Assembly: GCA_023390815.1 (NCBI GenBank)
Contig: JAEWCC010000038.1
Location: forward strand, 1 to 46,189
Length of the DNA: 46,189 nucleotides
Source: Bacillota bacterium
GTDB taxonomy: Bacteria; Bacillota; Clostridia; Christensenellales; SZUA-584
Direction: 5' to 3'
Shown here: piece after piece, positions 6,643 to 13,762 of the stretch
Layout of the letters: each line of letters opens with the position of its first letter
How positions within the stretch are numbered: position 1 is the stretch's first letter
Position numbers and translations under genes: made by a program
The notes under the pieces: model-generated
Told to the model about the DNA's origin: nothing
Database searches by the model: none
Seen by the model: the letters and a program-made list of their open reading frames with translations, nothing else

Positions 6643-7125
6643 ATGAGTACATCTGAAATCGAGAAATGGACAAGCCAAAAAACATATAAAAATCTATCTG
6701 ACGAGGCTAAACGAGTATTTTCTCTTATAAACAAGTATCATTCATATTTTAGTACGCAGGATAGAAAATATAAAGTAATTGTGCGCATCGTTAAAGTCAC
6801 AATTTTATCTCTTTCAATGTTAAGCACCATTGTTCTTGGACTCAAAACAATAATTCAAATAGACTTGCAAGTAGTGATAGGTCTGATACTAAGTGCATTA
6901 ATAACATTTACTTCAGCAATATTATCTTACTTCAATTTCGAAGAATATTGGATGAGAAATATATCTGTCCATATAGAGCTTAATATTTTAAGAGATACTT
7001 TTATATTAGATGTAGAGGCTAATAAAATTGATGAAACGAGGATAAAGTTTTATAGAGACCAACTTGATGATATACAAAAGAATAATATAAAATATTGGGA
7101 AAAAATTATAAAAAAATTACAGTAG
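6643..7125 (+). CDS. SLATT-domain two-TM protein (candidate membrane effector)
   Basis: This 160-residue protein has the SLATT layout (SMODS and SLOG-associating two-TM): an N-terminal helical region ('YKNLSDEAKRVFSLINKYHS'), two closely spaced TM helices at about residues 47-68 and 75-98 separated by a short polar turn, then a cytosolic amphipathic helix region with 'YFNFEEYWMRNISVHIELN' and a C-terminal charged helix. In known systems SLATT proteins are predicted pore-forming effectors gated by a nucleotide signal or a partner. AGGGGG (6631-6636) sets the ATG start. It is the first gene of a tight AT-rich operon; the nucleotidyltransferase begins 8 bases after its stop. Assignment rests on topology and context, since SLATT sequences diverge strongly. 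DUF4231 is a related name. Confidence 0.7.
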   Translation: MSTSEIEKWTSQKTYKNLSDEAKRVFSLINKYHSYFSTQDRKYKVIVRIVKVTILSLSMLSTIVLGLKTIIQIDLQVVIGLILSALITFTSAILSYFNFEEYWMRNISVHIELNILRDTFILDVEANKIDETRIKFYRDQLDDIQKNNIKYWEKIIKKLQ

Positions 7126-7133
7126 GTATAAAT

Positions 7134-8084
7134 ATGGAACAGATTAAACTGACCTCACAAGAGAATCTGCGCGAATTAAAAGAGGCTGTGAATAAAGCCT
7201 ATTCCATGGATATAGATTTTAATAGTCATATTTGTATATATACTTGTGGATCTTTAGGACGTCTCGAAATGACTCCAAGCTCTGATTTAGATCTCTTTTT
7301 CATTAATTTTAACGAAAAAGAGAAGGAGAGCGTGTGTTCAAATATAGAGAAATATTTATTTTTCAGCAATTTATATGAGATCAATAAGAATCTCAAATAC
7401 TCAGAACCAAGTAAGCAAGGGTATTATTGGGATTTTATATCAAAAAGTAATTTATTAGACATAGGCAGTAATATAGAAGATTATAATAATAGCTTTACCG
7501 CAAGACTGCTATTAATTCTTGAAAGTAAACCGATTTATAACGAAGAACTATACAACAAGCTTATAGTTGAAACAGTGGACAGATATTTTACTGATTATTC
7601 CGAACATTGTGATGACTTTTATCCTTTATACTTAATGAATGATATTTTACGATATTGGTATACATTGACTTTAAATTATGAGTATAGAAGAGATGCAAAT
7701 GATGATGACAATAAGAAAAATTGGAAAAGGTTAAAATTAAAATTTGCAAGATTAATTACTTGTTTTTCTATGCTTGCATGCCTTTATAAAAACAATATAA
7801 CCAAAGATTATGTAATAGATTGCATTAATAAAACTCCATTTGAGAGATTAAATAATTTATCTAAAGAAATAGTAGGAATAGAAGAAATAATTAAAGAGAT
7901 TGAAAAAGAATATAAATGGTTTTTATCTTTAAGAAATGAAACCCCTGATTGGTGGGGAAATGACTCTAATAAAAATGAGGCTTGGAAAAAGGCTGATAAA
8001 TTTCATGAAATCGTTGTAAATAAATTAATGGGGAAAGTATCAAAATATAATCCAGGATTGCGTAGCAAAGCTGATATATATTGA
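7134..8084 (+). CDS. Nucleotidyltransferase-fold protein (GlnD/DUF294-like motif)
   Basis: A 316-residue protein whose N-terminal domain carries 'CGSLGRLEMTPSSDLDLFFI', a polymerase-beta-type nucleotidyltransferase signature: Gly-Ser, ten residues, then Asp-Leu-Asp, the two metal-binding aspartates. The 'GRLEM' inside it is typical of the GlnD / DUF294 side of the superfamily rather than of OAS/cGAS-like CD-NTases. The third catalytic acid is not obvious to me. The remaining 200 residues are helical, include 'YPLYLMNDILRYWYTLTLNY' and 'LKLKFARLITCFSMLACLYK', and could be a HEPN-like or substrate-binding helical domain. It could synthesise a nucleotide signal or nucleotidylate a protein or RNA. 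Start ATG 7134 lies 8 bases after the SLATT stop; the ribosome site is weak (TAGG), suggesting translational coupling. Confidence 0.75.
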   Translation: MEQIKLTSQENLRELKEAVNKAYSMDIDFNSHICIYTCGSLGRLEMTPSSDLDLFFINFNEKEKESVCSNIEKYLFFSNLYEINKNLKYSEPSKQGYYWDFISKSNLLDIGSNIEDYNNSFTARLLLILESKPIYNEELYNKLIVETVDRYFTDYSEHCDDFYPLYLMNDILRYWYTLTLNYEYRRDANDDDNKKNWKRLKLKFARLITCFSMLACLYKNNITKDYVIDCINKTPFERLNNLSKEIVGIEEIIKEIEKEYKWFLSLRNETPDWWGNDSNKNEAWKKADKFHEIVVNKLMGKVSKYNPGLRSKADIY

Positions 8085-8098
8085 TTACTGGTGTAATT

Positions 8099-10402
8099 AT
8101 GAATTATTATGCGCTATTCTTGAATAATAGCAGTTATATTGAGAAGTGTTTATCACTTATAAGATATATTAGCAATCCGAACAGTAAATCATTGCCTCAT
8201 ATTACTCTTAGAACATATAAGACACCAAATAGTAGATTGGATGATCTAAAAAATAAAAACATTAGTTATCTTAATTTGATAGAACCAGGGAATTTCAACA
8301 TTGAAGATAATAATCCTCCCTATATCATTTATATTCAATGTGAATCTGAAGAAATTGAAGGGATAGAATATAAACCAGACTATCCTTTTAGTCGGTTACA
8401 TATTACCTTATACGAAGGGAATAATATTTATTACGCAAAAGAATTATATTCCTTGCTTAGTAAAAGGGATTGGCATTTTAAATTGGTCTTTAAAGGATCG
8501 CACAAATTAGTTAATAATAAAATAGGATCAACAATACCTAATAAGTACATGCTAAATAATGTGGGTGAACTTTTCGATGAATTAGCAGGGGTGAAGTATA
8601 ACGACTATTTACAAAATTGCCAAGATGATAATTGCAAATTAAAAATCGTAAATATTATTTTAGATAGTTTGTTTAATAGCATAGATTCTAAACAAGAGGA
8701 ATTAGTGCAGATTGAATCAAACTATTTTAATAAATATGATTTAAATATTGTTCAAAGGGAGAACCCACAGACAAGATATATTGATGCAAGTAGGAGTAAT
8801 ATAACATACAAAGAAAACCAACTAAGCTTCGATGATATATATCCTAACATAACACCATTTGTTGAAAAGCCATGTCAAGATAATATTTTTGTTACACCAC
8901 CTGAATATGCAAATGATATGGCTAAATGTGCACTAGAAGCTATAAGTAATGATTTTAGAGGAATAGATTTTGGGGATTCTGCAATTGGTACCGGAGTTTT
9001 ATTTCTTGCATTAAAGAAGGAAATTGACAAAGTAAACATGTCCATAAGCAAGGGTTATAACTTAGAATCAGCTATTGGTATTGATATAGATGAACATATG
9101 GCTAAAGAAGCTTTTTTACGCTACGGTAAAAGAGGGCTAAATGTAATTTATGGGGATTCCATTTCACCTGATATTAAACTTGGCTCATGCAGGAATCTTA
9201 TGCTTGTAAATCCTCCATATAATCGACATGAGGATATTCCAAAAGAATACAGAGAACAAATACAAAATTTAGCCAAAAAGCAAACTGGTATTAAAGTCAT
9301 GGGTGATGCAGGATTATATGTTTATCACTTGCTTATAATGGATAAATGGTTATGTTCGAATGGAGTAGCGGTATGGTTACTGCCAAGCTTTTTTCTTCAA
9401 TCAAGATACGGTAGAGCAGTGCGGGATTACCTTAGTAAAAATGTCCAATTGTTAAGACTCCATATTTATAATGAGGACAAGCTACAATTTGATGATACCC
9501 TTATCTCAACATCTATAGTTGTTTTTAAGAAACGGTCTCCTAATGAATCTGATAAAATTATGATCTCATATGGTGATTCAGTTAAAAATCCAAAAATAAA
9601 GAAAATTATAAATAACATGTTATTAAAAGATTATAAAGATAACTGGAGAAGGATCGTATATGACAGCAAAGAAAAAGAATTAGATAAAAGGCCAGATAAT
9701 GTAATCATATTTGAAGAGCTTTTTAATATTAAGAGGGGATTAGCAACAGGGGCGAATTCATTTTTTGTTTTGGATAGGAACAAAGCACTTGAACTCGGGA
9801 TTCCAAATAATGCTATTAAACCATTACTGCCCAAAGCAAGGTATTTAAATTCATTTATTATCAATAAAAAAGATGATGGCTATCCAGATGTCAAACCTCA
9901 ATTGGTTTTAATTGATTGTGATTTGAATGAAGAGACAATTAGAGTGCAATATCCACTTTTTTATGAATATCTTCAAAAAGCTAAAGTAAAAGCTGGCGGA
10001 GAGAAGCCTATTATAGAAAGAGCATTAGTAAAATCAAGAAAACCATGGTATAAGCAGGAAGTAAGAGAAGCTCCCTTATTCCTCTTTACATATATGGGGA
10101 GGAATAAGAGCGATATGCCCGCACTTTACTTTCTTTTGAACAAATCAAAGGCAACCGCATTAAACACATATCTCCTCTTGTATCCAAGGAAATGGCTTGA
10201 AAAATTATTAGATGACAATGAATTATTATATGAAATGATATTGAATGCCTTAAATCAGTCGGCAAAAGAGATAATTACGACGCAAACCCGGATTTATTCA
10301 GGAGGACTTCAGAAGCTTGAACCTGGTGAGTTAAAAGGATTACCTATTGTGGGTTTGCCAAAGGAGATATTGAACGCTTACAAACTAAATAAAGGTAATT
10401 AA
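8099..10402 (+). CDS. 2H phosphoesterase (LigT-like) domain fused to N6-adenine DNA methyltransferase with target-recognition domain
   Basis: A 767-residue fusion. Residues 1-150 hold two HxT motifs, 'LPHITLRT' (His34-Thr36) and 'LHITLYEG' (His101-Thr103), 67 residues apart in the beta-rich context that defines 2H phosphoesterases (LigT, CPDase, Acb1). Residues about 270-500 are an adenine-specific MTase of the Eco57I/TaqI type: motif I around 'DFGDSAIGTGVLFL' (from Asp290), acidic 'GIDIDEHMA', and catalytic NPPY at residues 371-374. The C-terminal part ('LFNIKRGLATGANSFFVL', 'YSGGLQKLEPGELKGLPI') is a TaqI-like specificity domain. No nuclease motif is visible, so it is not a type IIG enzyme. 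The ATG at 8099 lies 14 bases after the NTase stop; a TTG at 8081 overlapping that stop is an alternative. Probably acts as DNA modification plus turnover of a 2'-5' or cyclic nucleotide. Confidence 0.8.
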   Translation: MNYYALFLNNSSYIEKCLSLIRYISNPNSKSLPHITLRTYKTPNSRLDDLKNKNISYLNLIEPGNFNIEDNNPPYIIYIQCESEEIEGIEYKPDYPFSRLHITLYEGNNIYYAKELYSLLSKRDWHFKLVFKGSHKLVNNKIGSTIPNKYMLNNVGELFDELAGVKYNDYLQNCQDDNCKLKIVNIILDSLFNSIDSKQEELVQIESNYFNKYDLNIVQRENPQTRYIDASRSNITYKENQLSFDDIYPNITPFVEKPCQDNIFVTPPEYANDMAKCALEAISNDFRGIDFGDSAIGTGVLFLALKKEIDKVNMSISKGYNLESAIGIDIDEHMAKEAFLRYGKRGLNVIYGDSISPDIKLGSCRNLMLVNPPYNRHEDIPKEYREQIQNLAKKQTGIKVMGDAGLYVYHLLIMDKWLCSNGVAVWLLPSFFLQSRYGRAVRDYLSKNVQLLRLHIYNEDKLQFDDTLISTSIVVFKKRSPNESDKIMISYGDSVKNPKIKKIINNMLLKDYKDNWRRIVYDSKEKELDKRPDNVIIFEELFNIKRGLATGANSFFVLDRNKALELGIPNNAIKPLLPKARYLNSFIINKKDDGYPDVKPQLVLIDCDLNEETIRVQYPLFYEYLQKAKVKAGGEKPIIERALVKSRKPWYKQEVREAPLFLFTYMGRNKSDMPALYFLLNKSKATALNTYLLLYPRKWLEKLLDDNELLYEMILNALNQSAKEIITTQTRIYSGGLQKLEPGELKGLPIVGLPKEILNAYKLNKGN

Positions 10403-10410
10403 CAAACACA

Positions 10411-10437
10411 AGGGCGAGGCTTCACCCCCCGCCCTTC
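10411..10437 (+). terminator. Hairpin closing the SLATT operon / thiT remnant (bidirectional)
   Basis: AGGGCG (10411-10416) pairs with CGCCCT (10430-10435). It lies between the MTase stop and the stop of the inverted thiT remnant. T-runs on both sides are poor, so its strength is uncertain. Confidence 0.45.
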
Positions 10438-10452
10438 GCATATCCAACCCAC

Positions 10453-10578
10453 TTACGCTCTCGCCAAAGCCTTTTTGCCCGCCTGCGCCTTAAACAGATC
10501 GACCGCCTTGCGGATGCCCGGAATCAGCGCGATCACGAGGCAGATGGCGGTGTCCGGCAGGGCGTAGGCGCCGTTATT
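10453..10578 (-). pseudogene. 3' remnant of a ThiT-like thiamine ECF transporter S-component
   Basis: On the minus strand about 41 residues, from 'NNGAYALPDTAICLVIALIP' to 'KKALARA' and a stop, resemble the C-terminal end of ThiT/YuaJ proteins, whose last TM helix begins 'NGSY.LPE' and ends with a short basic tail. Upstream of the Asn-Asn pair the frame continues for 20 residues with no membrane character and runs into the promoter of the next operon, so the body of the gene is gone. Its position next to a TPP riboswitch supports the thiamine assignment. The match is from memory of the family, not a search, so it is moderate in certainty. It suggests a deletion or recombination event at this island edge. 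Confidence 0.45.
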
Positions 10579-10609
10579 GGTTCGATTGTTTTCCGATAGT
10601 AAAAACCAT

Positions 10610-10639
10610 TTGACAAACCTTCCCCAAACGGGGTACAAT
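10610..10639 (+). promoter_or_regulatory. SigA promoter of the thiamine-precursor transport operon
   Basis: TTGACA (10610-10615), an 18-base spacer, and TACAAT (10634-10639). Transcription would start about 7 bases further on, just ahead of the TPP aptamer. Confidence 0.85.
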
Positions 10640-10656
10640 GCATCACGAACAGAATA

Positions 10657-10745
10657 GGAGCATGTGGGAGCTGAGCAATCGGCTGAGAGGGAACTAACGC
10701 GTTCCGACCATGAGAACCTGATACGGATAATGCCGGCGTAGGGAA
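10657..10745 (+). ncRNA. TPP riboswitch (THI element)
   Basis: The conserved blocks of the thi-box are present in order: the P2/P3 element 'GGCTGAGAGGG' (10681-10691), 'CCATGAGAACCTGATACGG' (10718-10736), and 'ATAATGCCGGCGTAGGGA' (closing at 10744). Binding of thiamine pyrophosphate would shut off the transport operon. The expression platform is the intrinsic terminator at 10766-10797. Confidence 0.95.
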
Positions 10746-10765
10746 TGATTTTGACGAAGCATGTT

Positions 10766-10797
10766 AGAGCCGTTCCGCATCAGGGGCGGCTCTTTTG
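10766..10797 (+). terminator. Riboswitch-controlled terminator
   Basis: AGAGCCG (10766-10772) pairs with CGGCTCT (10787-10793), followed by TTTTG. It sits 20 bases after the TPP aptamer and 29 bases before the first gene, the normal position for transcriptional attenuation by TPP. Confidence 0.85.
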
Positions 10798-10825
10798 TTT
10801 GACAAAATGGGATGGAGGGAAAGAT

Positions 10826-11110
10826 ATGCCCGTTGTGAATGTGGAACTGCAGGTGATTCCGGGCGGCGTGGAGGATGTTTACGCCGTGGTGGACAGCGTG
10901 ATTGAGATGATCGCGCAGAGCGGCGTCAAATATGTGGTGGGGCCGATGGGCACCACGATGGAAGGCGAACTGCCGGTGCTGCTTAAGATTGTGGAGCAGG
11001 CGCAGGCGCTATGCGTAAAGAACGGCGCGAGCCGCGTGCTGTCCGTGGTCAAGATCGACTACAAGCCGGAAGGATCGACCATCGATGAAAAGATCGCGAA
11101 ATATCGCTAA
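10826..11110 (+). CDS. Thiamine-binding protein of the MTH1187/YkoF-like (DUF77) family
   Basis: A 94-residue ferredoxin-like-fold protein of the Thiamine_BP (DUF77) family: 'VELQVIPGG', 'SGVKYVVGPMGTTMEGEL' with the conserved Gly-Pro-x-Gly-Thr-x-x-Glu-Gly, and 'VLSVVKIDY'. Members bind thiamine or its pyrimidine half in the cytosol and usually accompany a ThiXYZ-type ABC importer. ATG 10826 follows 'GGAGGGA'; an in-frame start at 10745 would sit in the riboswitch and terminator and is rejected. It is the first gene downstream of the TPP riboswitch. Its last 26 bases overlap the permease gene. Confidence 0.9.
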   Translation: MPVVNVELQVIPGGVEDVYAVVDSVIEMIAQSGVKYVVGPMGTTMEGELPVLLKIVEQAQALCVKNGASRVLSVVKIDYKPEGSTIDEKIAKYR

Positions 11111-11855
11111 CAAAGTGTATCCTGCCGCGGCGCTCTGCGTGTTCATCGCCGTGTGGGAGCTGCTCGTGCGCCTCCGGGACGTGCCGGAATACCGGCTGCC
11201 CGCGCCGAGCGCGATATTTTCCGAGTTCGTGAACTCGTTCGGGCTGCTGATGCGGCACGCGGGCGTGACGGTGGCGGAGTCGGTTATCGGCTTTGTGCTG
11301 GGCGTGGCGCTCGCGGTCGTCGTAGCCATCGCGATGAGCATGGTGCGGCCCGTGCGGCACACGCTGTACCCGTTCCTCATCATCTCGCAGACGGTGCCCC
11401 TCGTGGTAATTGCGCCGCTGCTCGCCATCTGGTTCGGCTTCGGGTTTGTGCCCAAGGTCATTATGGCGGTGATCGTGGTGTTCTTCCCGGTAACGGTCAG
11501 CCTGGCGGAGGGGCTGGAGACCTACGATACGGAGCTTATTGAGCTGATGCGCACCATGAACGCGTCCCGCTGGCAGGTTTACCGCATGGTGCGGCTGCCC
11601 GGCGCGATGCCCGCCTTCTTTGCGGGCATGAAGATATCCGCGGCGTACTGCGTGATGGGTGCGGTAATCTCCGAATGGACGGGCGCGACGATGGGGCTGG
11701 GCATCTACCTTTCGCGCGCGATGAGCTCTTTTGAAACGGCGGCGCTGTTCGCCAACATCGTTTTGATCGTGATTTTAAGCCTGGCGCTGTTTGGCGCGGT
11801 GAGCCTCGCCGAGAAAAAGGCGGTGCCGTGGAGCCGTTCGCGGCGGCTGGGCTGA
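11085..11855 (+). CDS. thiX: ThiX-like ABC permease for thiamine pyrimidine precursor
   Basis: A 256-residue BPD_transp_1 permease with about six TM helices and the cytoplasmic EAA loop 'ELMRTMNASRWQVYRMVRLP' followed by 'GAMPAFFAG', close to the SsuC/TauC/ThiX group. With the neighbouring NMT1-like binding protein and ATPase it forms an importer. The TPP riboswitch upstream indicates a thiamine-precursor substrate, most probably HMP or formylaminopyrimidine. The ATG at 11085 overlaps the end of the previous gene by 26 bases, with 'GAAGGA' upstream. The gene ends 28 bases before the lipoprotein start. Confidence 0.85.
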   Translation: MKRSRNIANKVYPAAALCVFIAVWELLVRLRDVPEYRLPAPSAIFSEFVNSFGLLMRHAGVTVAESVIGFVLGVALAVVVAIAMSMVRPVRHTLYPFLIISQTVPLVVIAPLLAIWFGFGFVPKVIMAVIVVFFPVTVSLAEGLETYDTELIELMRTMNASRWQVYRMVRLPGAMPAFFAGMKISAAYCVMGAVISEWTGATMGLGIYLSRAMSSFETAALFANIVLIVILSLALFGAVSLAEKKAVPWSRSRRLG

Positions 11856-11883
11856 AATAAAGTTTATGCAGAAGGGAAAGCAA

Positions 11884-12861
11884 ATGAAAAAGTTCGGATT
11901 ATGGATATTGGTTCTGGCGCTGGCCGCGTCGATGGCGGCGTGCGGCGCGCCGGAGAAGGAGCAGGAGCTGGCCAAGGTGACGGTCGTGCTGGACTGGACC
12001 CCCAACACCAACCACACCGGCCTGTACGTGGCGCAGGAGAAGGGGTATTTTGCCGAAAACGGGCTGAACGTAGAGATCATCCAGCCGTCCGAGTCGTCGG
12101 TGTTGCAGCTGCTGGCGGCGGGTACCGCGCAGTTCGGCATCGACTTTCAGGAATCGCTGACGTTCGCGCGCGACGAGGGCATCCCCGTGGTGTCCATCGG
12201 CGCCATATTGCAGCACAATACGTCGGCGTTCGCGGCACCGGTCGACCGCGGCATTGCCAGCGCGAAGGACTTTGAAGGCAAAAGCTACGGCGGCTGGGGC
12301 ATGGACATGGAAACCGCGACGCTCAAGTACATGATGGAAAAAGCGGGCGGGGATTTCAGCAAGCTCAACATCACCACCATCGGCGATACCGATTTTCTGA
12401 CGGCGGCGCAGATGGGCAGCATCGACTTTGCGTGGATCTACGAGGGCTGGGAAGGCATCAGCGCGCAGCTTAAGGGCGTGGACCTCTCCTATGTGCCGTT
12501 TGCGGACGATCCGATATTCGACTACTACACGCCGATCATCGCAACGAGCGAGGACATGATCGCAAACAATCGTGAGACGGTCGAGAAGTTTATGGACGCG
12601 GTGGTCAAGGGCTATACGTTCGCCGCGGAGAACCCGGATGAGAGCGCCGATATCCTGCTCAAATACGCGCCGGAACTCGATGCGGAGCTCGTGAAGGCCA
12701 GCCAGAAATTCCTCTCGCCGCGCTATATCGACGATGCGCAGAGCTTTGGCGTACAGAAAGCCGAGGTGTGGGACCGCTACACCAAGTGGCTGTATGACCA
12801 GGGCTTCATCGAGACGCTTGTGGATACGTCCAAGGCCTTCACCAACGATTTCGTGCAGTGA
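11884..12861 (+). CDS. thiY: ThiY-like substrate-binding lipoprotein (NMT1/THI5 family)
   Basis: A 325-residue solute-binding lipoprotein. It has an N-terminal signal with lipobox 'SMAAC' (Cys20) and an NMT1/THI5-like domain beginning 'VVLDWTPNTNHTGLYVAQ' and 'GYFAENGLNVEIIQPSE', the hallmark of pyrimidine-precursor binding proteins. 'SYGGWGMDMETA' and 'DFAWIYEGWEG' belong to the ligand pocket region. It captures HMP-like precursors outside the membrane and delivers them to the ThiX-like permease. The start at 11884 follows 'AGAAGGGAAAG'; the ATG at 11866 lies before that ribosome site. Its stop overlaps the start of the ATPase gene (TGATG). Confidence 0.9.
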   Translation: MKKFGLWILVLALAASMAACGAPEKEQELAKVTVVLDWTPNTNHTGLYVAQEKGYFAENGLNVEIIQPSESSVLQLLAAGTAQFGIDFQESLTFARDEGIPVVSIGAILQHNTSAFAAPVDRGIASAKDFEGKSYGGWGMDMETATLKYMMEKAGGDFSKLNITTIGDTDFLTAAQMGSIDFAWIYEGWEGISAQLKGVDLSYVPFADDPIFDYYTPIIATSEDMIANNRETVEKFMDAVVKGYTFAAENPDESADILLKYAPELDAELVKASQKFLSPRYIDDAQSFGVQKAEVWDRYTKWLYDQGFIETLVDTSKAFTNDFVQ

Positions 12862-13613
12862 TGGACGCAGTCATCGAATTAAAACGCGTATCCAAGGTGT
12901 TTGACGATACGCCGAATACGGTGGAAGCGCTGGTGGACATGAATTTGACCGTGCGCGCCAACGAGTTTGTATCCGTCGTGGGGCCTTCGGGCTGCGGTAA
13001 AAGCACACTGCTTAAAATCATCGCCGGGCTGGACCGCGATTATGAGGGCAGCGCTTATGTGAACGGGCAGGACTTGCGGGCTTCGCGCCCGTCCGTCTGC
13101 CTGATGCCGCAGAAGGATCTGCTGATGCCGTGGCGTACCGTCGTCGAAAATGTGACGCTGCCGCTGGAGCTGCGCGGCATGGGGAAGGCGGAGCGCGAAG
13201 CGCAGGCGGCGCAGTACTTCGAGGAATTCGGCCTCGCCGGGTTTGAGCGCGCGTATCCCGATACGCTGAGCGGCGGCATGCGCCAGCGTGCCGCGCTGCT
13301 GCGCACCTTTCTCTGCGAGGGTGACGTGTTTTTGATGGACGAGCCGTTCGCGGCGCTGGACGCGCTGACCCGCTACAAAATGCGCGCGTGGCTGCTGGAC
13401 ATCTGGAGCCGACACCAGAAAGCCGTCGTGTTTGTGACGCACGATATTGAGGAGGCGGTGTTCCTCTCCGACCGCGTCTGCGTGCTCTCCGAGCGGCCCG
13501 CGACCGTTGCGGAGATCGTGGACGTTGCGCTGCCGCGCCCGCGCGGGCGGGATATCGTGGAAACGCCGGAGTTCATCGCGCTGCGGCACGCAGTGCGCGC
13601 CGCGCTGGAATAA
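12861..13613 (+). CDS. thiZ: ThiZ-like ABC ATPase
   Basis: A 250-residue ABC ATPase of the nitrate/sulfonate/taurine type. Walker A 'GPSGCGKSTLL', Q-loop 'LMPQKDLLMPW', signature 'LSGGMRQR', Walker B 'VFLMDEPFAALD' and H-loop 'VTHDIEEA' are all intact. It powers the ThiX/ThiY-like importer. ATG 12861 overlaps the previous stop by one base (TGATG), so translation is coupled. A strong terminator follows at 13642. Confidence 0.9.
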   Translation: MDAVIELKRVSKVFDDTPNTVEALVDMNLTVRANEFVSVVGPSGCGKSTLLKIIAGLDRDYEGSAYVNGQDLRASRPSVCLMPQKDLLMPWRTVVENVTLPLELRGMGKAEREAQAAQYFEEFGLAGFERAYPDTLSGGMRQRAALLRTFLCEGDVFLMDEPFAALDALTRYKMRAWLLDIWSRHQKAVVFVTHDIEEAVFLSDRVCVLSERPATVAEIVDVALPRPRGRDIVETPEFIALRHAVRAALE

Positions 13614-13641
13614 GCGAAATACGCCTGTAATAAGGATTAAG

Positions 13642-13679
13642 AGGGGCTCGCAAATATCATGTTTGCGCAGCCCCTTTTT
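13642..13679 (+). terminator. Terminator of the TPP-regulated operon
   Basis: AGGGGCT (13642-13648) pairs with AGCCCCT (13669-13675); an inner CGCAAA/TTTGCG extends the stem. Five T follow. Confidence 0.9.
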
Positions 13680-13762
13680 ATTTTTAGCGGAAAGTGCGGC
13701 CTTGTGCCGGTTGCCAACCCTTTGCCGGTGTATTAAAATGGGAGGGGACGGGAGGCGATACC

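Noticed and set aside
8081..8098. TTG at 8081 as start of the 2H-methyltransferase gene, giving a 4-base overlap with the NTase stop
   Set aside because: The ATG at 8099 has a better-placed weak ribosome site (GGTG) and begins the 2H fold in the usual way. The overlap start is possible but less likely; it adds only six residues.
8300..10402. Type IIG restriction enzyme hidden in the methyltransferase protein
   Set aside because: No PD-(D/E)xK or HNH-like motif or additional domain is visible beyond the 2H domain, methyltransferase and target-recognition region.
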